Shown: piece after piece, positions 23,066 through 32,915 of the stretch | How the letters are laid out: every line of letters begins with the position of its first letter | How positions within the stretch are numbered: position 1 is the first letter of the stretch | Assembly: GCF_014230305.1 (NCBI RefSeq) | Contig: NZ_JACLAU010000028.1 | Location: 1 to 44,426 of the forward strand | Direction: 5' to 3' | Source: Novosphingobium aerophilum | Lineage (GTDB): Bacteria > Pseudomonadota > Alphaproteobacteria > Sphingomonadales > Sphingomonadaceae | DNA length: 44,426 nucleotides | Notes under the pieces: model-generated | The model's database searches: none | Told to the model about the DNA's origin: nothing | Seen by the model: only the letters and a program-made list of their open reading frames with translations | Position numbers and translations under genes: made by a program

Positions 23066-24523
23066 ATGAAGATCACCTTCGCCGCCGCCATTCCCGCCAA
23101 CGCCCGCCTGGTCGCGCGGTTGACCGCGCAGAATGCCCTGCCCGAAGGTCTTGATCCCGTGCTGGCCGAGGCGGCGCGGGCGAACCGCTTCGCCGGGAAG
23201 ACGGCGCAGGTCTTTGAAGGCTTCACCCGCCAGGACGGGCAGGTCGTCCGACTGGTCCTCGCCGGGACCGGCGAGCCTGGCGGCGATCAGGCGGCCGCGC
23301 TGGAAAAGACCGGCGCCGCGCTGACCGGCAAGTACCTGACCTCGGGCGAGACCGTGCTGGTGCTCGATCTGGCCGGGGCGAAGATCGATGCCGCCGGCGT
23401 GGCCGCGCTGCTGACCGGGGCCCGGCTGCGGGCCTGGCGGCTCGACACGTACCGCACCACCCTGAAGGATGAGCAGAAGCGCTCGCTGGCCGAGATCGTC
23501 GTGGTTGGCGCGCCGGACGGGGCCGAGGCCGCCTGGGCGGTGGAAAGCGCCGTGGCCGAAGGGGTGGAGTTCACCCGCGAACTGGTCACCGAGCCGGCCA
23601 ACGTCATTTATCCGGAGAGCTTCGTCGCCCGTTGCCGCGCCCGTTACGAGGGCACGGGCCTCGAGGTGCGCGTGCTCGACGAGGGCGAGATGAAGGCGCT
23701 TGGCATGGGGGCACTCCTGGGTGTCGCCCAGGGATCGGTGCGCCCCCCGCGGATCCTGGCGGTCGTCTGGAACGGCGGGGCCGCCGGAGCGGCGCCGACG
23801 GCTTTCGTCGGCAAGGGCGTCACCTTCGACACCGGCGGCATCTCGATCAAGCCGGCGGCCGGGATGGAGGACATGAAGTGGGACATGGGCGGTGCCGGCG
23901 CGGTCGCGGGGACCATGCTGGCGCTCGCCCGGCGCAAGGCGAGGGCCAACGTGGTCGGCGTCTGCGGACTGGTCGAGAACATGCCGGACGGCAATGCCCA
24001 GCGCCCCGGCGACGTGGTCACCACCATGTCCGGCCAGACCGTCGAGGTGATCAACACCGATGCCGAGGGGCGGCTGGTGCTGTGCGACGCGCTGACCTGG
24101 GTCCAGCAGGAGTACAAGCCCGCGGCCATCGTCGATCTGGCCACTCTGACCGGGGCGATGATCGTTTCGCTGGGCCATGAATATGCCGGCCTGTTCGCGA
24201 ATGATGATACGCTTGCCGCCGGTCTCGACGCGGCGGGCAAGGCGACCGGTGACGGGCTGTGGCGCTTCCCGCTCGGCCCGGCCTACGACAAGCTGATCGA
24301 CAGCCCGATTGCCGACATGAAGAACGTCGGCCCGCGGTACGGCGGGTCGATCACCGCGGCGCAGTTCCTGCAGCGCTATATCGCCAAGGGCACGCCCTGG
24401 GCCCACCTCGACATCGCCGGCACGGTCTGGACCGACAAGCCCGGGCGGACCTGGGACAAGGGCGCAAGCGGGTTCGGCGTGCGCCTGCTTGATCGCTACG
24501 TCCGCGACGTGCTGGAAGGCTGA
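23066..24523 (+). CDS. pepA: Leucyl aminopeptidase (M17 family)
   Basis: A 485-residue cytosolic di-metal aminopeptidase. The ATG at 23066 is preferred to 23051 because CTGGAG lies just before it. The N-terminal macro-like domain covers about residues 1-160. The catalytic domain carries the metal-site segments [15 protein letters not shown] and [11 protein letters not shown], the signature NTDAEGRL, and [10 protein letters not shown]. The length is normal for the family. It is the first gene of a run with DUF2256 and holC, and a pepA-holC neighbourhood is frequent in proteobacteria. Confidence 0.97.
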   Translation: MKITFAAAIPANARLVARLTAQNALPEGLDPVLAEAARANRFAGKTAQVFEGFTRQDGQVVRLVLAGTGEPGGDQAAALEKTGAALTGKYLTSGETVLVLDLAGAKIDAAGVAALLTGARLRAWRLDTYRTTLKDEQKRSLAEIVVVGAPDGAEAAWAVESAVAEGVEFTRELVTEPANVIYPESFVARCRARYEGTGLEVRVLDEGEMKALGMGALLGVAQGSVRPPRILAVVWNGGAAGAAPTAFVGKGVTFDTGGISIKPAAGMEDMKWDMGGAGAVAGTMLALARRKARANVVGVCGLVENMPDGNAQRPGDVVTTMSGQTVEVINTDAEGRLVLCDALTWVQQEYKPAAIVDLATLTGAMIVSLGHEYAGLFANDDTLAAGLDAAGKATGDGLWRFPLGPAYDKLIDSPIADMKNVGPRYGGSITAAQFLQRYIAKGTPWAHLDIAGTVWTDKPGRTWDKGASGFGVRLLDRYVRDVLEG

Positions 24524-24527
24524 TCCC

Positions 24528-24704
24528 ATGCCGCGGATGCGGCGCAAGGCGGACCTGCCGACCAAGACCTGCCTGACCTGCGGCCTGCCCTTCGCCTGGC
24601 GCAAGAAGTGGGAGCGCGATTGGGACAACGTGCGCTATTGTTCCGACCGCTGCCGGCGCGGCAAGGCGGCAGGGCAGGACGCGCGGCGGGATGCGGGGGG
24701 CTGA
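24528..24704 (+). CDS. DUF2256 small zinc-ribbon-like protein
   Basis: A 58-residue basic protein with the DUF2256 pattern: [20 protein letters not shown] then [10 protein letters not shown]. The CxxC...CxxxC cysteines should bind one zinc. Function unknown. ATG 24528 is used and ATG 24537 is possible. It begins four bases after the pepA stop, and its own stop shares a base with the holC start (TGATG). Confidence 0.85.
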   Translation: MPRMRRKADLPTKTCLTCGLPFAWRKKWERDWDNVRYCSDRCRRGKAAGQDARRDAGG

Positions 24705-25141
24705 TGCGGGTTGACTTCTATCAGGTGAGCCGCGACCCGGTGCCCGAGATCGTGGCCCTGCTGGCGCGCAACACGTTGAAGGCCGGCGAACGGCTGCTGG
24801 TTGTCGCCGATCGGCCGGACCTGCGCGAGGCCATCGGCGAGGCGCTGTGGCGGGCGGCCCCGGCCGACAGCTTCCTCGCCAACGGTCAGGCCGGGGATCC
24901 CCATGCCGCGCGCCAGCCCGTGCTCCTGTCCGACCGGCCCGAGCCGGCCAATGGCGCGCGCTTCTGTGTTCTGGCCGATGGGGTCTGGCGCGAGGCCGAG
25001 GGGTTCGAACGGACCTTTCTGGTGTTCGATGAGGCCACGCTGGGGGCTGCACGGGCCTGCTGGCGGATGCTTGGCGAACGGGACGGGCTGGAGCGCCACT
25101 TCTGGAAGCAGGACGGCGGCCGCTGGATCAGGGCCGCCTGA
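24704..25141 (+). CDS. holC: DNA polymerase III subunit chi
   Basis: A 145-residue protein of the HolC family, which links the clamp-loader to single-stranded-DNA-binding protein. Segments: RVDFYQVSRDPVPEIVALLARNTLKAGERLLVV at the N-terminus (described in part), EALWRAAPADSFLANG, and the C-terminal CWRMLGERDGLERHFWKQDGGRW typical of the family. The start is fixed by the one-base overlap with the DUF2256 stop. Confidence 0.93.
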   Translation: MRVDFYQVSRDPVPEIVALLARNTLKAGERLLVVADRPDLREAIGEALWRAAPADSFLANGQAGDPHAARQPVLLSDRPEPANGARFCVLADGVWREAEGFERTFLVFDEATLGAARACWRMLGERDGLERHFWKQDGGRWIRAA

Positions 25142-25153
25142 CCTGCCAGGGGA

Positions 25154-25648
25154 TCAGTTGACCGCCAGGGCCCGCGCCGCATCGATCTGGGCCAGCAGCG
25201 CCGGGCGGTCACTGGCCGCCATGGCCCGCACCTGGGCCGCGATCGCATCGGCCTGACGCAGCCGCGCCTTGGCCAGGGCCTGGCGGTTCTGTTCGCACGG
25301 GCCGATGTGGTGCGCGGTGATCCGCTGCATGTCCGTCAGGCGGTGCGACAAGGCGGCCGAGCCATCCGGCAGGCGCACTTCGCGATCGATCGCGATCTCG
25401 GTCACTGCCCGGCAGCGCTGCAGCGTGGAGCGCGCGCCCGGGTGAGCGCCGATGGTCTTCTCCATGGTCCGGACCAGCGGGCGATAAGTCACCTCATAGC
25501 CGATCCCGTTGTGCTCGAGCCGTTCGACGTGGCTGTCCGGCGTCGCAGCGGCTCCGGTCTGAGCATGGGCGGAAGGGGCTGTGGCGAAGGCCAGGGCGGC
25601 CGCGAGGGAGGCAGCCAGGGAGGTCGGGCCAAGACGCGCGGTGTTCAT
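25154..25648 (-). CDS. Secreted hypothetical protein
   Basis: A 164-residue protein with a clear signal peptide (hydrophobic stretch rich in Ala, ending at SAHAQ). ATG 25648 is chosen because AAGGAGA lies about seven to twelve bases upstream; the TTG six bases earlier is not needed. The mature part is helical and polar with two cysteines (QRCRAV and GPCEQN) that could form a disulfide. I do not recognise a family. It is convergent with holC. Confidence 0.75.
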   Translation of the reverse strand: MNTARLGPTSLAASLAAALAFATAPSAHAQTGAAATPDSHVERLEHNGIGYEVTYRPLVRTMEKTIGAHPGARSTLQRCRAVTEIAIDREVRLPDGSAALSHRLTDMQRITAHHIGPCEQNRQALAKARLRQADAIAAQVRAMAASDRPALLAQIDAARALAVN

Positions 25649-25687
25649 CTCCAAATCTCCTTCGGATCAAACCGTGGGTCGATCGGC

Positions 25688-25702
25688 AGGAAACTGTTTC
25701 CT
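25688..25702. promoter_or_regulatory. 15-bp palindrome in the divergent gap before ndk
   Basis: AGGAAAC-T-GTTTCCT is a perfect seven-base inverted repeat in the gap between the divergent secreted-protein gene and ndk, 40 bases upstream of the former. It looks like an operator; the binding protein is unknown. Confidence 0.4.
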
Positions 25703-25885
25703 ATCTTTCGACAGGGGTGATGTGGCGACCGAACCGGGATGGCGCATGGCTGCCCTGTTTCAAATGATGTCCGCGACGGGCCGTTCCGCCGCTGGCGTGG
25801 TCCTGCGCAGCTTGCAGTCTCGCGGGTTCCCGGCTAGGGGCGCGCCAGCTTTTGCAAGACCCACTCCGTAATCAAGGATCCCGAC

Positions 25886-26308
25886 ATGGCGGTCACCCGC
25901 ACCTTCTCGATCATCAAGCCCGACGCCACGCGCCGCAACCTGACCGGTGCGGTCACCAAGATGCTGGAAGAGGCCGGTCTGCGCGTCGTTGCCTCGAAGC
26001 GCATCCACATGACCAAGGAGCAGGCCGAAGGCTTCTACGCGGTCCACAGCGAGCGTCCGTTCTTCAACGACCTGGTCTCGTTCATGATCTCCGGCCCGGT
26101 GGTGGTCCAGGTGCTCGAGGGCGAGGACGCGGTGAAGCGCAACCGTGACATCATGGGCGCCACCAACCCCGCCAATGCCGAACCCGGCACGATCCGCAAG
26201 GAACTGGCCGAGAGCATCGAAGCCAATTCGGTGCACGGTTCGGACAGCGAAGAGAACGCGGCGATCGAAATCGCCTACTTCTTCAAGCCGGAAGAGATCG
26301 TCGGCTGA
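25886..26308 (+). CDS. ndk: Nucleoside diphosphate kinase
   Basis: A 140-residue enzyme that balances nucleoside triphosphate pools through a phosphohistidine intermediate. Segments: [17 protein letters not shown] at the N-terminus, [37 protein letters not shown], and the active-site histidine in NSVHGSDS. Full length. The ATG has AAGGA nine bases upstream, and a strong terminator follows. Confidence 0.98.
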   Translation: MAVTRTFSIIKPDATRRNLTGAVTKMLEEAGLRVVASKRIHMTKEQAEGFYAVHSERPFFNDLVSFMISGPVVVQVLEGEDAVKRNRDIMGATNPANAEPGTIRKELAESIEANSVHGSDSEENAAIEIAYFFKPEEIVG

Positions 26309-26335
26309 TCACGGCCGGCAGGATCGCATCCTGAT

Positions 26336-26367
26336 GGGGCTGCCGGAGCGATCCGGCGGCCCTTTTC
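26336..26367 (+). terminator. Rho-independent terminator of ndk
   Basis: GGGCTGCCGGA pairs with TCCGGCGGCCC over eleven positions (one G-U) around a GCGA loop, followed by TTTT. It begins 28 bases after the ndk stop. Confidence 0.8.
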
Positions 26368-26399
26368 ATTGGCGATGGGGTCGCTTGCCGTGGCAAGCG

Positions 26400-26490
26400 C
26401 GGCCCTCCACCCCCATCCCCTCCCCAAAGGGGAGAGGAGCGAGACTTGCCCTGCCGCAGGCGGGCCAGTCGCAGCGGGGAGGGGGCTCGG
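26400..26490. repeat. Short palindromic repeat unit related to 9698-9745
   Basis: CCCCTCCCCAAAGGGGAG (hairpin) is followed by AGCGAGACTTG and, about 40 bases later, a GCGGGGAGGGGGC half. The arrangement matches the unit after the gene at 9200. It lies in the gap between the ndk terminator and the small gene at 26575. Confidence 0.55.
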
Positions 26491-26574
26491 CCGTCACCTT
26501 CGCAAATGCCCCTGTCGCCTTTTCGTTGGTCCCGCAGCGGGCAAAGCGCTATCCTCGGCGCAAGGAGTATGGCG

Positions 26575-26823
26575 ATGCAGGGTATGGGAGAGACGGGCGA
26601 GGCCTGTCCGTTCGAATTCAACTTCGATCCGGCCACCTTCAAGCCCGGCGACGTGGTCAGCTATCGCGTCACCGGCAGTCTCGACGGGTTCCCGTTCGTC
26701 GGAACCCTGGTCGAGGTCCACGACGATCACGTCGTCCTCCTGCCCGACCCGACCAAGCCCGACGAGCGCTATCGCGGCACGCGCGAGAGCCGTCCGCTGG
26801 TCGACGAAAGCGAGATTGGCTGA
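26575..26823 (+). CDS. Small conserved hypothetical protein
   Basis: An 82-residue acidic protein. ATG 26575 is preferred because AAGGAG ends seven bases upstream; ATG 26569 is too close to that site. The middle looks like a small beta-barrel (KPGDVVSYRVTGSLDGFPFVGTLVEVHDDHVVLL, described in parts), and the tail is charged. I do not recognise the family. It is followed by repeat copy B and is convergent with purN. Confidence 0.7.
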   Translation: MQGMGETGEACPFEFNFDPATFKPGDVVSYRVTGSLDGFPFVGTLVEVHDDHVVLLPDPTKPDERYRGTRESRPLVDESEIG

Positions 26824-26878
26824 GCGTGTTTCAAACTTGGCGGCGGGCACAAACGTCCAACCGATGAAGGGTCAGGTT

Positions 26879-27049
26879 GGGTGGGGAGCTGCCGTTCCAA
26901 GATCCTCCCCCAGCGGGGGAGGGGGACCACCGAAGGTGGTGGAGGGGCACCCCGCCTTGCCCAACTGCCGCGCCCCAAGGAGAGTGCCCCTCCACCATCC
27001 TGCGGATGGTCCCCCTCCCCGTACCGGGGAGGAAACAAAGGTCCGACTT
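26879..27049. repeat. 171-bp inverted-repeat element, copy B
   Basis: Same length and same outer ends (GGGTGGGGAGC ... AAAGGTCCGACTT), and the same central spacer orientation, as copy A. The middle hairpins are on opposite arms: here the left is CCACC-GAA-GGTGG and the right is CCATCC-TGC-GGATGG. The element ends 54 bases from the purN stop, mirroring copy A beside purC. Confidence 0.9.
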
Positions 27050-27103
27050 CAGGCGAAAGCCGCCGTTCGAATGGGTCCACCCCGCCGCGCGGGCACTACC
27101 AGA

Positions 27104-28069
27104 TCAGAACATGTCCGCAGCGTCGAGCAGGCCGGTCAGGCGTTTCGGCGCGATGGTGCGCCAACTGCGCAGAAGCCATTGCTCGATCGAATCCCAGTCG
27201 GTGTCGCCCAGATCGAGCCGGATCGCGATCCAGTCGCTGCCGAAGTAGGCTGGGCGGAAATAGCGTTCGCCGTCCCGTTCGATCAGGTCGGCCTGTTCGT
27301 CCGCGCCGCTGATCTTGACCAGCAGGGCGATGCGTCCGTCCCCGTGATGATCGGCGGACACCCAGGCGAACTTCTTGCCCTTGATCACGCCGAAGCAGGC
27401 CATGCCGTGCGACAGGGTCTCCTCGGCCTCCGGCAGCGCCATGGCCCGTTCGCGCACCTGTTGGGTGAGCCAGCGGGGATCGCGGACCCTTGAGACATAG
27501 GCGGCCAGACAGCGCGGATAGAGCTGGTGCTCGGCGAACAGGACGCGCGCGGCGAGCGTCTCGGGCGTGTCGCCCGGCAGGATCGCGACCGGGATCTGGC
27601 CGAGCACCGGACCTTCGTCGAGCGTGGCGGTGACGAGGTGGACCGAGCAGCCGCCGTGGCTGTCGCCCGCCTCGATCGCGCGCCGGTGGGTGTGCAGGCC
27701 GGGATACCGGGGCAGGAGAGAAGGGTGGATATTGACCATGCGGCCGGCCCATCGGGCGACGAAGCCGTCGGTCAGCACCCGCATGTAGCCGGCCAGCGCG
27801 ATGTGATCGGCACCGCTGGCGAGGATCGCCTCATGCATCGCCGCATCGTGGTTGGCGCGATCCATGCCCTTGTGCGAGAGCGTGAAGGTCGCGATTCCCT
27901 CGGCGCGGGCCACGTCCAGCCCCGGCGCGTCCGGATTGTTCGAGGCGACAAGGACGATCTCGTAAGGGCAATCGTCGGTCCGGCTCGCATAGAGCAGGGC
28001 CGCCATGTTGGTCCCGCTGCCCGAGATCAGCACCGCGACCCTGGTCCGGGGCGCGACTGCGTCAGCCAA
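27104..28069 (-). CDS. purN: Phosphoribosylglycinamide formyltransferase with C-terminal MmcQ/YjbR-like domain
   Basis: A 321-residue protein; ordinary PurN is about 200. Residues 1-200 are Pur[11 protein letters not shown], the catalytic N113 and H115 in [16 protein letters not shown], and D151 in TLDEGPVLG. It transfers a formyl group from 10-formyl-THF to GAR. Residues about 203-321 resemble the MmcQ/YjbR fold ([54 protein letters not shown]). The start is taken as TTG 28069, overlapping the purM stop by eight bases, because no ATG or GTG fits upstream of the glycine-rich loop. There is no stop or frameshift at the domain border. Confidence 0.93.
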   Translation of the reverse strand: MADAVAPRTRVAVLISGSGTNMAALLYASRTDDCPYEIVLVASNNPDAPGLDVARAEGIATFTLSHKGMDRANHDAAMHEAILASGADHIALAGYMRVLTDGFVARWAGRMVNIHPSLLPRYPGLHTHRRAIEAGDSHGGCSVHLVTATLDEGPVLGQIPVAILPGDTPETLAARVLFAEHQLYPRCLAAYVSRVRDPRWLTQQVRERAMALPEAEETLSHGMACFGVIKGKKFAWVSADHHGDGRIALLVKISGADEQADLIERDGERYFRPAYFGSDWIAIRLDLGDTDWDSIEQWLLRSWRTIAPKRLTGLLDAADMF

Positions 28070-29165
28070 GGTGGACCGCTTCCCAGGAGGATCGCGCCGA
28101 CCAGTCCTCGGCCGAACCCTGGACTGTGCAGCCGCGCGGACCGGCCTCGATCGCGCCAATGACCATGGCCGTCTCGCCGGCGGCGGCCAGATCGGTCATC
28201 AGTCCGGCGACCTCGTCGGCCGCCACGGCCAGGACCATGCCGATCCCGCAGTTGAACGTGCGCGCCATTTCGCCCGGCTCGATATGGCCCTGGGCCTGGA
28301 GGAACGCCATCAGCCGGGGCTGCTCCCACGCGCCCGCGTCGATCCGGGCATGCAGTCCGGCGGGCAGGACCCGCGGCACGTTCTCCAGCAGGCCGCCGCC
28401 GGTGATGTGGGCGAGGGCATGGATGCGTCCGGCGCGGATCAGCGGCAGCAGGCTCTTCACATAGATCCGGGTCGGCGCGATCAGCGCCTCGATCAGCAGC
28501 ACCTCGGGATCGAACAGGGCGGGCCGTTCCAGCTTCCACCCCTTGTCGGCGGCGAGACGGCGGACCAGCGAGTAGCCGTTGGAATGGACGCCCGACGAGG
28601 CGAGGCCGATCAGCACGTCGCCTTCGCGCACCTTGTCGCCGGTGAGCTGCTCACCGCGCTCGACCGCGCCCACGCAGAAGCCCGCCAGGTCATAGTCGCC
28701 CGGGGCGTACATGCCCGGCATTTCGGCGGTCTCCCCGCCGATCAGCGCGCAGCCGGCGAGCTTGCAGCCTTCGGCAATGCCGGCCACGACCCGCTCGGCC
28801 ACGCCGTTGTCGAGCTTGCCGGTCGCGAAGTAATCGAGGAACAGCAGCGGCTCGGCGCCCTGGACGATCAGGTCGTTGACGCACATCGCGACCAGATCGA
28901 TTCCGATCCGGTCGTGCCGGTCATGGTCGATCGCCAGCTTGACCTTGGTGCCCACGCCATCGTTGCCCGCCACCAGCAGCGGGTCCTTGTAGCCGGCGGC
29001 GCGCAGGTCGAAGAAGCCGCCAAAGCCGCCCAGTTCGGCATCGGCGCCGGGCCGGGCCGTGGCCCGGGCGAGCGGTGCGATCGCCTTGACCAGCGCATTG
29101 CCGGCCGCGATCGACACGCCGGCCTGTTCATAGCTGTAGGACTGCGGTTCGGGATCATTTGCCAT
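28062..29165 (-). CDS. purM: Phosphoribosylformylglycinamidine cyclo-ligase (AIR synthetase)
   Basis: A 367-residue ATP-dependent enzyme that closes the imidazole ring in purine synthesis. Segments: [29 protein letters not shown], the metal/nucleotide stretch [49 protein letters not shown] and [16 protein letters not shown]. Full length. It precedes and overlaps purN, an order common in bacteria, and is divergent from the DUF2066-like gene with a 71-base gap. Confidence 0.98.
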   Translation of the reverse strand: MANDPEPQSYSYEQAGVSIAAGNALVKAIAPLARATARPGADAELGGFGGFFDLRAAGYKDPLLVAGNDGVGTKVKLAIDHDRHDRIGIDLVAMCVNDLIVQGAEPLLFLDYFATGKLDNGVAERVVAGIAEGCKLAGCALIGGETAEMPGMYAPGDYDLAGFCVGAVERGEQLTGDKVREGDVLIGLASSGVHSNGYSLVRRLAADKGWKLERPALFDPEVLLIEALIAPTRIYVKSLLPLIRAGRIHALAHITGGGLLENVPRVLPAGLHARIDAGAWEQPRLMAFLQAQGHIEPGEMARTFNCGIGMVLAVAADEVAGLMTDLAAAGETAMVIGAIEAGPRGCTVQGSAEDWSARSSWEAVHLG

Positions 29166-29236
29166 ATCCCGCGCGCCTAGCCGTTTCGCGCTTGGATTTC
29201 CACTTGCCTTTGGGCAAAAGGCGCGCGGTTTCCCCG

Positions 29237-30526
29237 ATGCTGTTCAACGCCATCCCCCCCCGCATGCGCCACTGGCGTCCCACCACGGCCCAGCGCTGGG
29301 GCGGAGGACTGGTGGTGGCCGCAGCCATCGCCGTCGCAGCGATCGGTCCGGCCCGCCTGATCGCGCAGATCGAAGGGGAACGGGGCATCGCCCCGGTCGC
29401 CAGCACCGGGGATATCGAGGTCGACGGAATCCAGGTCAACTCCACCGGCAAGACCGCCGAGGAGGCCCGCCGCAACGGCTGGCGCGAAGCCACGCGGCAG
29501 GCCTGGGCCAAGGCTGGCGGGCCCCAACTGTCGGACGGACAACTGGAGGGCCTGGTGTCCTCGGTGGTGATCCAGCAGGAGCAGATCGGACCCCGCCGCT
29601 ACATCGCGACGCTGGGGGTGATTTTCGACCGCACCCGCGCCAGCCAGTTCGTCGGCAGCGGCAGCGCGGTCGGGACCCGGTCGCAGCCGCTGCTGATGCT
29701 GCCGCTGCTCTATTCGGGCGGGGTGGCGCAGATGTACGAGGTGCGCACCCCGTGGCAGGCGGCCTGGGCGCGGTTCCATGCCGGAGCCAGCGCGATCGAT
29801 TATGTCCGCCCGACTGGCGGCGGCGGCGATTCGCTGCTGCTCACCGCCGGCCAGGTCACCCGACGCAGCCGCACATGGTGGCGCAATGTGCTGGACCAGT
29901 TCGGCGCCAGCGACGTGATCGTGCCGGTCGCCCGGCTCGAACGGCAATGGCCGGGTGGGCCGGTCAAGGGCACCTTCACCGCGCGCTATGGCCCGGACAA
30001 CCGCCCGCTCGGCACCTTTATCCTGACCGCCCCCGGGCCGGAGAAGGTGCCGGCCATGCTCGACGAGGCGGTGCGGCGGATGGACCGGATCTACACCGAT
30101 GCACTGGTGGCGGGCACGCTAAGGGTCAACCCGACGCTCAATTCCGAGCGGCTGGCGCTCGATCCGGCGATCGCCGCGCTGCTGGCTGCGGCCAATCGCG
30201 TCACGGCGGCCCAGGAACAGGCGGTGTTGAGCGAGGGCGGAGAGGATGTCCCGGCGCCCACCATCGTCGCCGCGCCCGCAGCCGATGCGCCGGTGGTCTT
30301 TACCGTCCAGTTCGCCTCGCCCGATGCGCGCGCCGTCGATGCCGCGCTCGCCACGGTGCGGGGGCTTTCGGGTGTCAGGGCTGCGGCCACCACCAGCCTG
30401 GCCATGGGCGGAACTTCGGTGATGCGAGTGACCTACGGCGGCAGCCTCGACGAACTGGCCGCCGCGCTGCGCGCCCGCGGCTATGCCGTGACCATCGGCA
30501 ACGGCGCCCTGAGCATCCGGCGCTAG
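29237..30526 (+). CDS. DUF2066-like exported protein
   Basis: A 429-residue protein with an N-terminal hydrophobic segment ([18 protein letters not shown]) that could be a signal peptide or anchor. The next part ([31 protein letters not shown], then [19 protein letters not shown]; described in parts) resembles DUF2066 proteins, found beside hdaA in alphaproteobacteria. The last 80 residues look like a small ferredoxin-like fold. ATG 29237 is chosen; ATG 29264 is possible. Function unknown. It ends 16 bases before hdaA and is likely co-transcribed with it. Confidence 0.75.
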   Translation: MLFNAIPPRMRHWRPTTAQRWGGGLVVAAAIAVAAIGPARLIAQIEGERGIAPVASTGDIEVDGIQVNSTGKTAEEARRNGWREATRQAWAKAGGPQLSDGQLEGLVSSVVIQQEQIGPRRYIATLGVIFDRTRASQFVGSGSAVGTRSQPLLMLPLLYSGGVAQMYEVRTPWQAAWARFHAGASAIDYVRPTGGGGDSLLLTAGQVTRRSRTWWRNVLDQFGASDVIVPVARLERQWPGGPVKGTFTARYGPDNRPLGTFILTAPGPEKVPAMLDEAVRRMDRIYTDALVAGTLRVNPTLNSERLALDPAIAALLAAANRVTAAQEQAVLSEGGEDVPAPTIVAAPAADAPVVFTVQFASPDARAVDAALATVRGLSGVRAAATTSLAMGGTSVMRVTYGGSLDELAAALRARGYAVTIGNGALSIRR

Positions 30527-30542
30527 GGCGGGCAATCGGCCG

Positions 30543-31163
30543 ATGGCCCGCCAGATTCCCCTGCCGCTCACCGCGGCCAGCGAGCCCGGCCGCATCGTGG
30601 TGGGCAATGCCAATGCCAAGGTGCTGGACGCCCTGGGCCAGTCGGCGCACTGGCCCTATCGCACCGCGCTGCTCGCCGGGCCGCCGCGTTCGGGCAAGTC
30701 CCTGCTGGCGCGCTGGTTTGCCGACAGCACCGGAGGCGAGGCGATCGACGACGTCGAGCGGGTCGACGAGACCGACCTGTTCCACCGCTGGAACCGGGCG
30801 CAGGAGATGGGCACCCCCCTGCTGCTGGTGGTCAATGCCCCCGCCGGCGGCTGGACCGTGCGGCTGCCCGATCTCGCCTCGCGACTGGGCGCGGCGCTCC
30901 ACCTCGAGATCGGGACCCCGGATGACGCCATGCTGGCCGACCTGATCGCGCTTCACGCCGAGCGGCGCGGCTTCGCGTTGGGGCCCGATGCTGCCGCCTA
31001 TCTTGTGCCGCGCGTGGAGCGTAGCCATTTGGGGGCCGAGCAGATCGTGGCGACGATCGACCGGCTCAGCCTGGAGCGCAAGCAGCCGCCGACCCTGTCG
31101 ATCTGGCGCGATGCGCTGGAGGAGCTCCGGGGGCCGGGCCAGCCCGGGCTGTTCGGGGACTGA
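30543..31163 (+). CDS. hdaA: DnaA regulatory inactivator HdaA
   Basis: A 206-residue DnaA-related AAA+ protein without the DNA-binding domain. The N-terminal QIPLPL fits the sliding-clamp-binding motif used by Hda to stimulate ATP hydrolysis on DnaA after replication starts. Walker A is GPPRSGKS (about residues 47-54) and the sensor/arginine region follows in the second half. The length and neighbourhood (DUF2066-like gene, purM) match HdaA of alphaproteobacteria. Confidence 0.9.
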   Translation: MARQIPLPLTAASEPGRIVVGNANAKVLDALGQSAHWPYRTALLAGPPRSGKSLLARWFADSTGGEAIDDVERVDETDLFHRWNRAQEMGTPLLLVVNAPAGGWTVRLPDLASRLGAALHLEIGTPDDAMLADLIALHAERRGFALGPDAAAYLVPRVERSHLGAEQIVATIDRLSLERKQPPTLSIWRDALEELRGPGQPGLFGD

Positions 31164-31244
31164 GCGGCTCCGGTCGATCGGACGTCGCCGCGACAACGGA
31201 AGGCGGTTGTCACCCGCCAGCATTTGAAAGACAATGAGACCAGC

Positions 31245-31964
31245 ATGTTCAGGCGCTTGACCGAATACCTCGACTCGATCGAGGCCCGTGATCCGGCCCC
31301 CCGGTCGCGCTGGGAGGTGCTGCTGTACCCTGGCCTGTGGGCCGTCGGGTTCCATCGGGTGGCGCACTGGCTGTTCAACGGCCGACTGTTTTTCCTGGCC
31401 CGCCTGGTCAACCACCTGGGCCGGTTCTTCACCGGGATCGACATTCACCCCGGTGCCAGGATCGGCCGGCATCTGTTCATCGACCACGGCTTCACCGTGA
31501 TCGGGGAGACCGCCGAGATCGGCGACAACGTGACCATCTACCAGTGCGTCACGCTGGGCGGGACCAACCCGGCGAACGGTGTGGGGGGCAAGCGCCACCC
31601 GACGCTGCAGGACGGGGTGATCGTCGGTTCGGGCGCGCAGATCCTGGGCCCGATCACTGTCGGCGCCCGGGCGCGGGTCGGGGCCAATGCCGTGGTGACC
31701 GAGGACGTGCCGGAAGGCGCAACCATGGTCGGGGTCAAGGCGCGGTCGACGCTGGTCCCGGCGGAAACCTGGCAGCGCGAGTTCATGCCCTATGGCACCC
31801 CCTGCCAGGAGCCGTGCAGCGACAGCGCCGAGCTGGCCGCCGACACCAAGCGCCTCGCCGCGCTGGAAGAGGAGGTGGCCCTGCTGCGCCAGGAGCTGGC
31901 GGCGCTGCGCGAGGCTGCGCGCCCCGCTCCGCCTAGCGGCACCCGCCGCCAGTCGGGCGGCTGA
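31245..31964 (+). CDS. cysE: Serine O-acetyltransferase, EpsC-type
   Basis: A 239-residue hexapeptide-repeat acyltransferase that makes O-acetylserine for cysteine synthesis. The short N-terminal helical part (residues 1-55) marks the EpsC-type form. The left-handed beta-helix shows as [41 protein letters not shown]...GKRHPTL and [14 protein letters not shown]. The tail (about residues 195-225) is a leucine-rich coiled coil ([19 protein letters not shown]) not needed for catalysis. ATG 31245 is chosen over an upstream TTG. Confidence 0.93.
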   Translation: MFRRLTEYLDSIEARDPAPRSRWEVLLYPGLWAVGFHRVAHWLFNGRLFFLARLVNHLGRFFTGIDIHPGARIGRHLFIDHGFTVIGETAEIGDNVTIYQCVTLGGTNPANGVGGKRHPTLQDGVIVGSGAQILGPITVGARARVGANAVVTEDVPEGATMVGVKARSTLVPAETWQREFMPYGTPCQEPCSDSAELAADTKRLAALEEEVALLRQELAALREAARPAPPSGTRRQSGG

Positions 31965-32027
31965 GGCTTGGCGCGCGGCGATGGCGCGGCCGGTGGCCGA
32001 ACCGGCTCCACCCCGGGAGCGCAGATC

Positions 32028-32354
32028 GTGCCGTTTCCGACGACGGCGCCGAGCCAGGTCGGGTTCGACCGCGTCGAGTTGACGCGCATTCTCGACCTGT
32101 ATGGACGGATGGTCGCCGCAGGCGAGTGGAAGGACTATGCGATGGATTTCGGGCGCGAGGCGGCCAGCTTCATGGCCTTCCGCCGCGCCGCCGAACGGCC
32201 CCAGGCCAGGCTGGAGAAGCGCCCGGCCCTGCGCAACAAGCAGGGGATGTGGACCCTGTTCGGCGAGACCGGCCAGGTGCTGAAGCGCGGCCATGACCTT
32301 GCCGGCGTACTCAGCCCGATCGAGCGCCGCCTGCTGAAGGTGGTCGAGGACTGA
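32028..32354 (+). CDS. DUF2794 domain-containing protein
   Basis: A 108-residue soluble protein of the alphaproteobacterial DUF2794 family: VELTRILDLYGRMVAAGEWKDYAMDF, FRRAAERPQARLEKRP, GETGQVLKRGHDLAGVL (described in parts). The GTG start has GGGAG eight bases upstream. Function unknown. It follows cysE by 63 bases and converges with the secreted-protein gene. Confidence 0.85.
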   Translation: MPFPTTAPSQVGFDRVELTRILDLYGRMVAAGEWKDYAMDFGREAASFMAFRRAAERPQARLEKRPALRNKQGMWTLFGETGQVLKRGHDLAGVLSPIERRLLKVVED

Positions 32355-32366
32355 TCCGCTAGCCCG

Positions 32367-32915
32367 CTAGCCCGCGAGCTTCGCCGAGTTGAGCAGGCCC
32401 AGCCATTGCTGCCGCTGGTCGGCGCGCATCTGCCCCTTGAGCTTGGCGCTGACGACATAGACGGTCTTGCGGCCGTAGATCACGCGATAGAGCCCGCTCA
32501 GCGGCGTGCCGGTGCTGCACGGAGGCGCGTCGAGCGAGAAGGTGATCGAGCTTTCGTCCTCGCCCAGCACCGTCACATTGGCCGGGCAGGTGCTCTCGCT
32601 GGCAGCCTGGAACGCGGCGAACCACTCCTGGGGGGTCTTGCGTTCACCCTTGCGCGGCACGACCACCAGTTCGAGCGCTTCGGTCCAGTCATGCTCGGCC
32701 GAGGTGCCGTTGACGAGAATGCGGTCGAACTGCCGGCCCGAGGGGCTGGCCTGGTAGAAAATGCTGCCCTCGTGCGGCTGCTCCATGGCGGCGTGCAGCG
32801 GGGCGTAGAGCCGGTGATCGATGTCGAGCCGTTCGGCCTGGGCGGCAGCGGCCGTCATCAGGCCGATCAGGGCCAGCAAGGGGCGAGATGCCCGCAGGAG
32901 GTGACCGTGCTTCAT
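32367..32915 (-). CDS. Secreted hypothetical protein
   Basis: A 182-residue protein with a signal peptide ending near AAAAQA. ATG 32915 is preferred because GGGAG lies seven bases upstream; the ATG directly before it is too close. The mature domain has many beta-prone stretches (GSIFYQASPSGRQFDRILVNG, GLYRVIYGRKTVYVVSAKLKG in part) and two cysteines. I do not recognise the family. The 229-base gap upstream has no gene. Confidence 0.75.
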   Translation of the reverse strand: MKHGHLLRASRPLLALIGLMTAAAAQAERLDIDHRLYAPLHAAMEQPHEGSIFYQASPSGRQFDRILVNGTSAEHDWTEALELVVVPRKGERKTPQEWFAAFQAASESTCPANVTVLGEDESSITFSLDAPPCSTGTPLSGLYRVIYGRKTVYVVSAKLKGQMRADQRQQWLGLLNSAKLAG

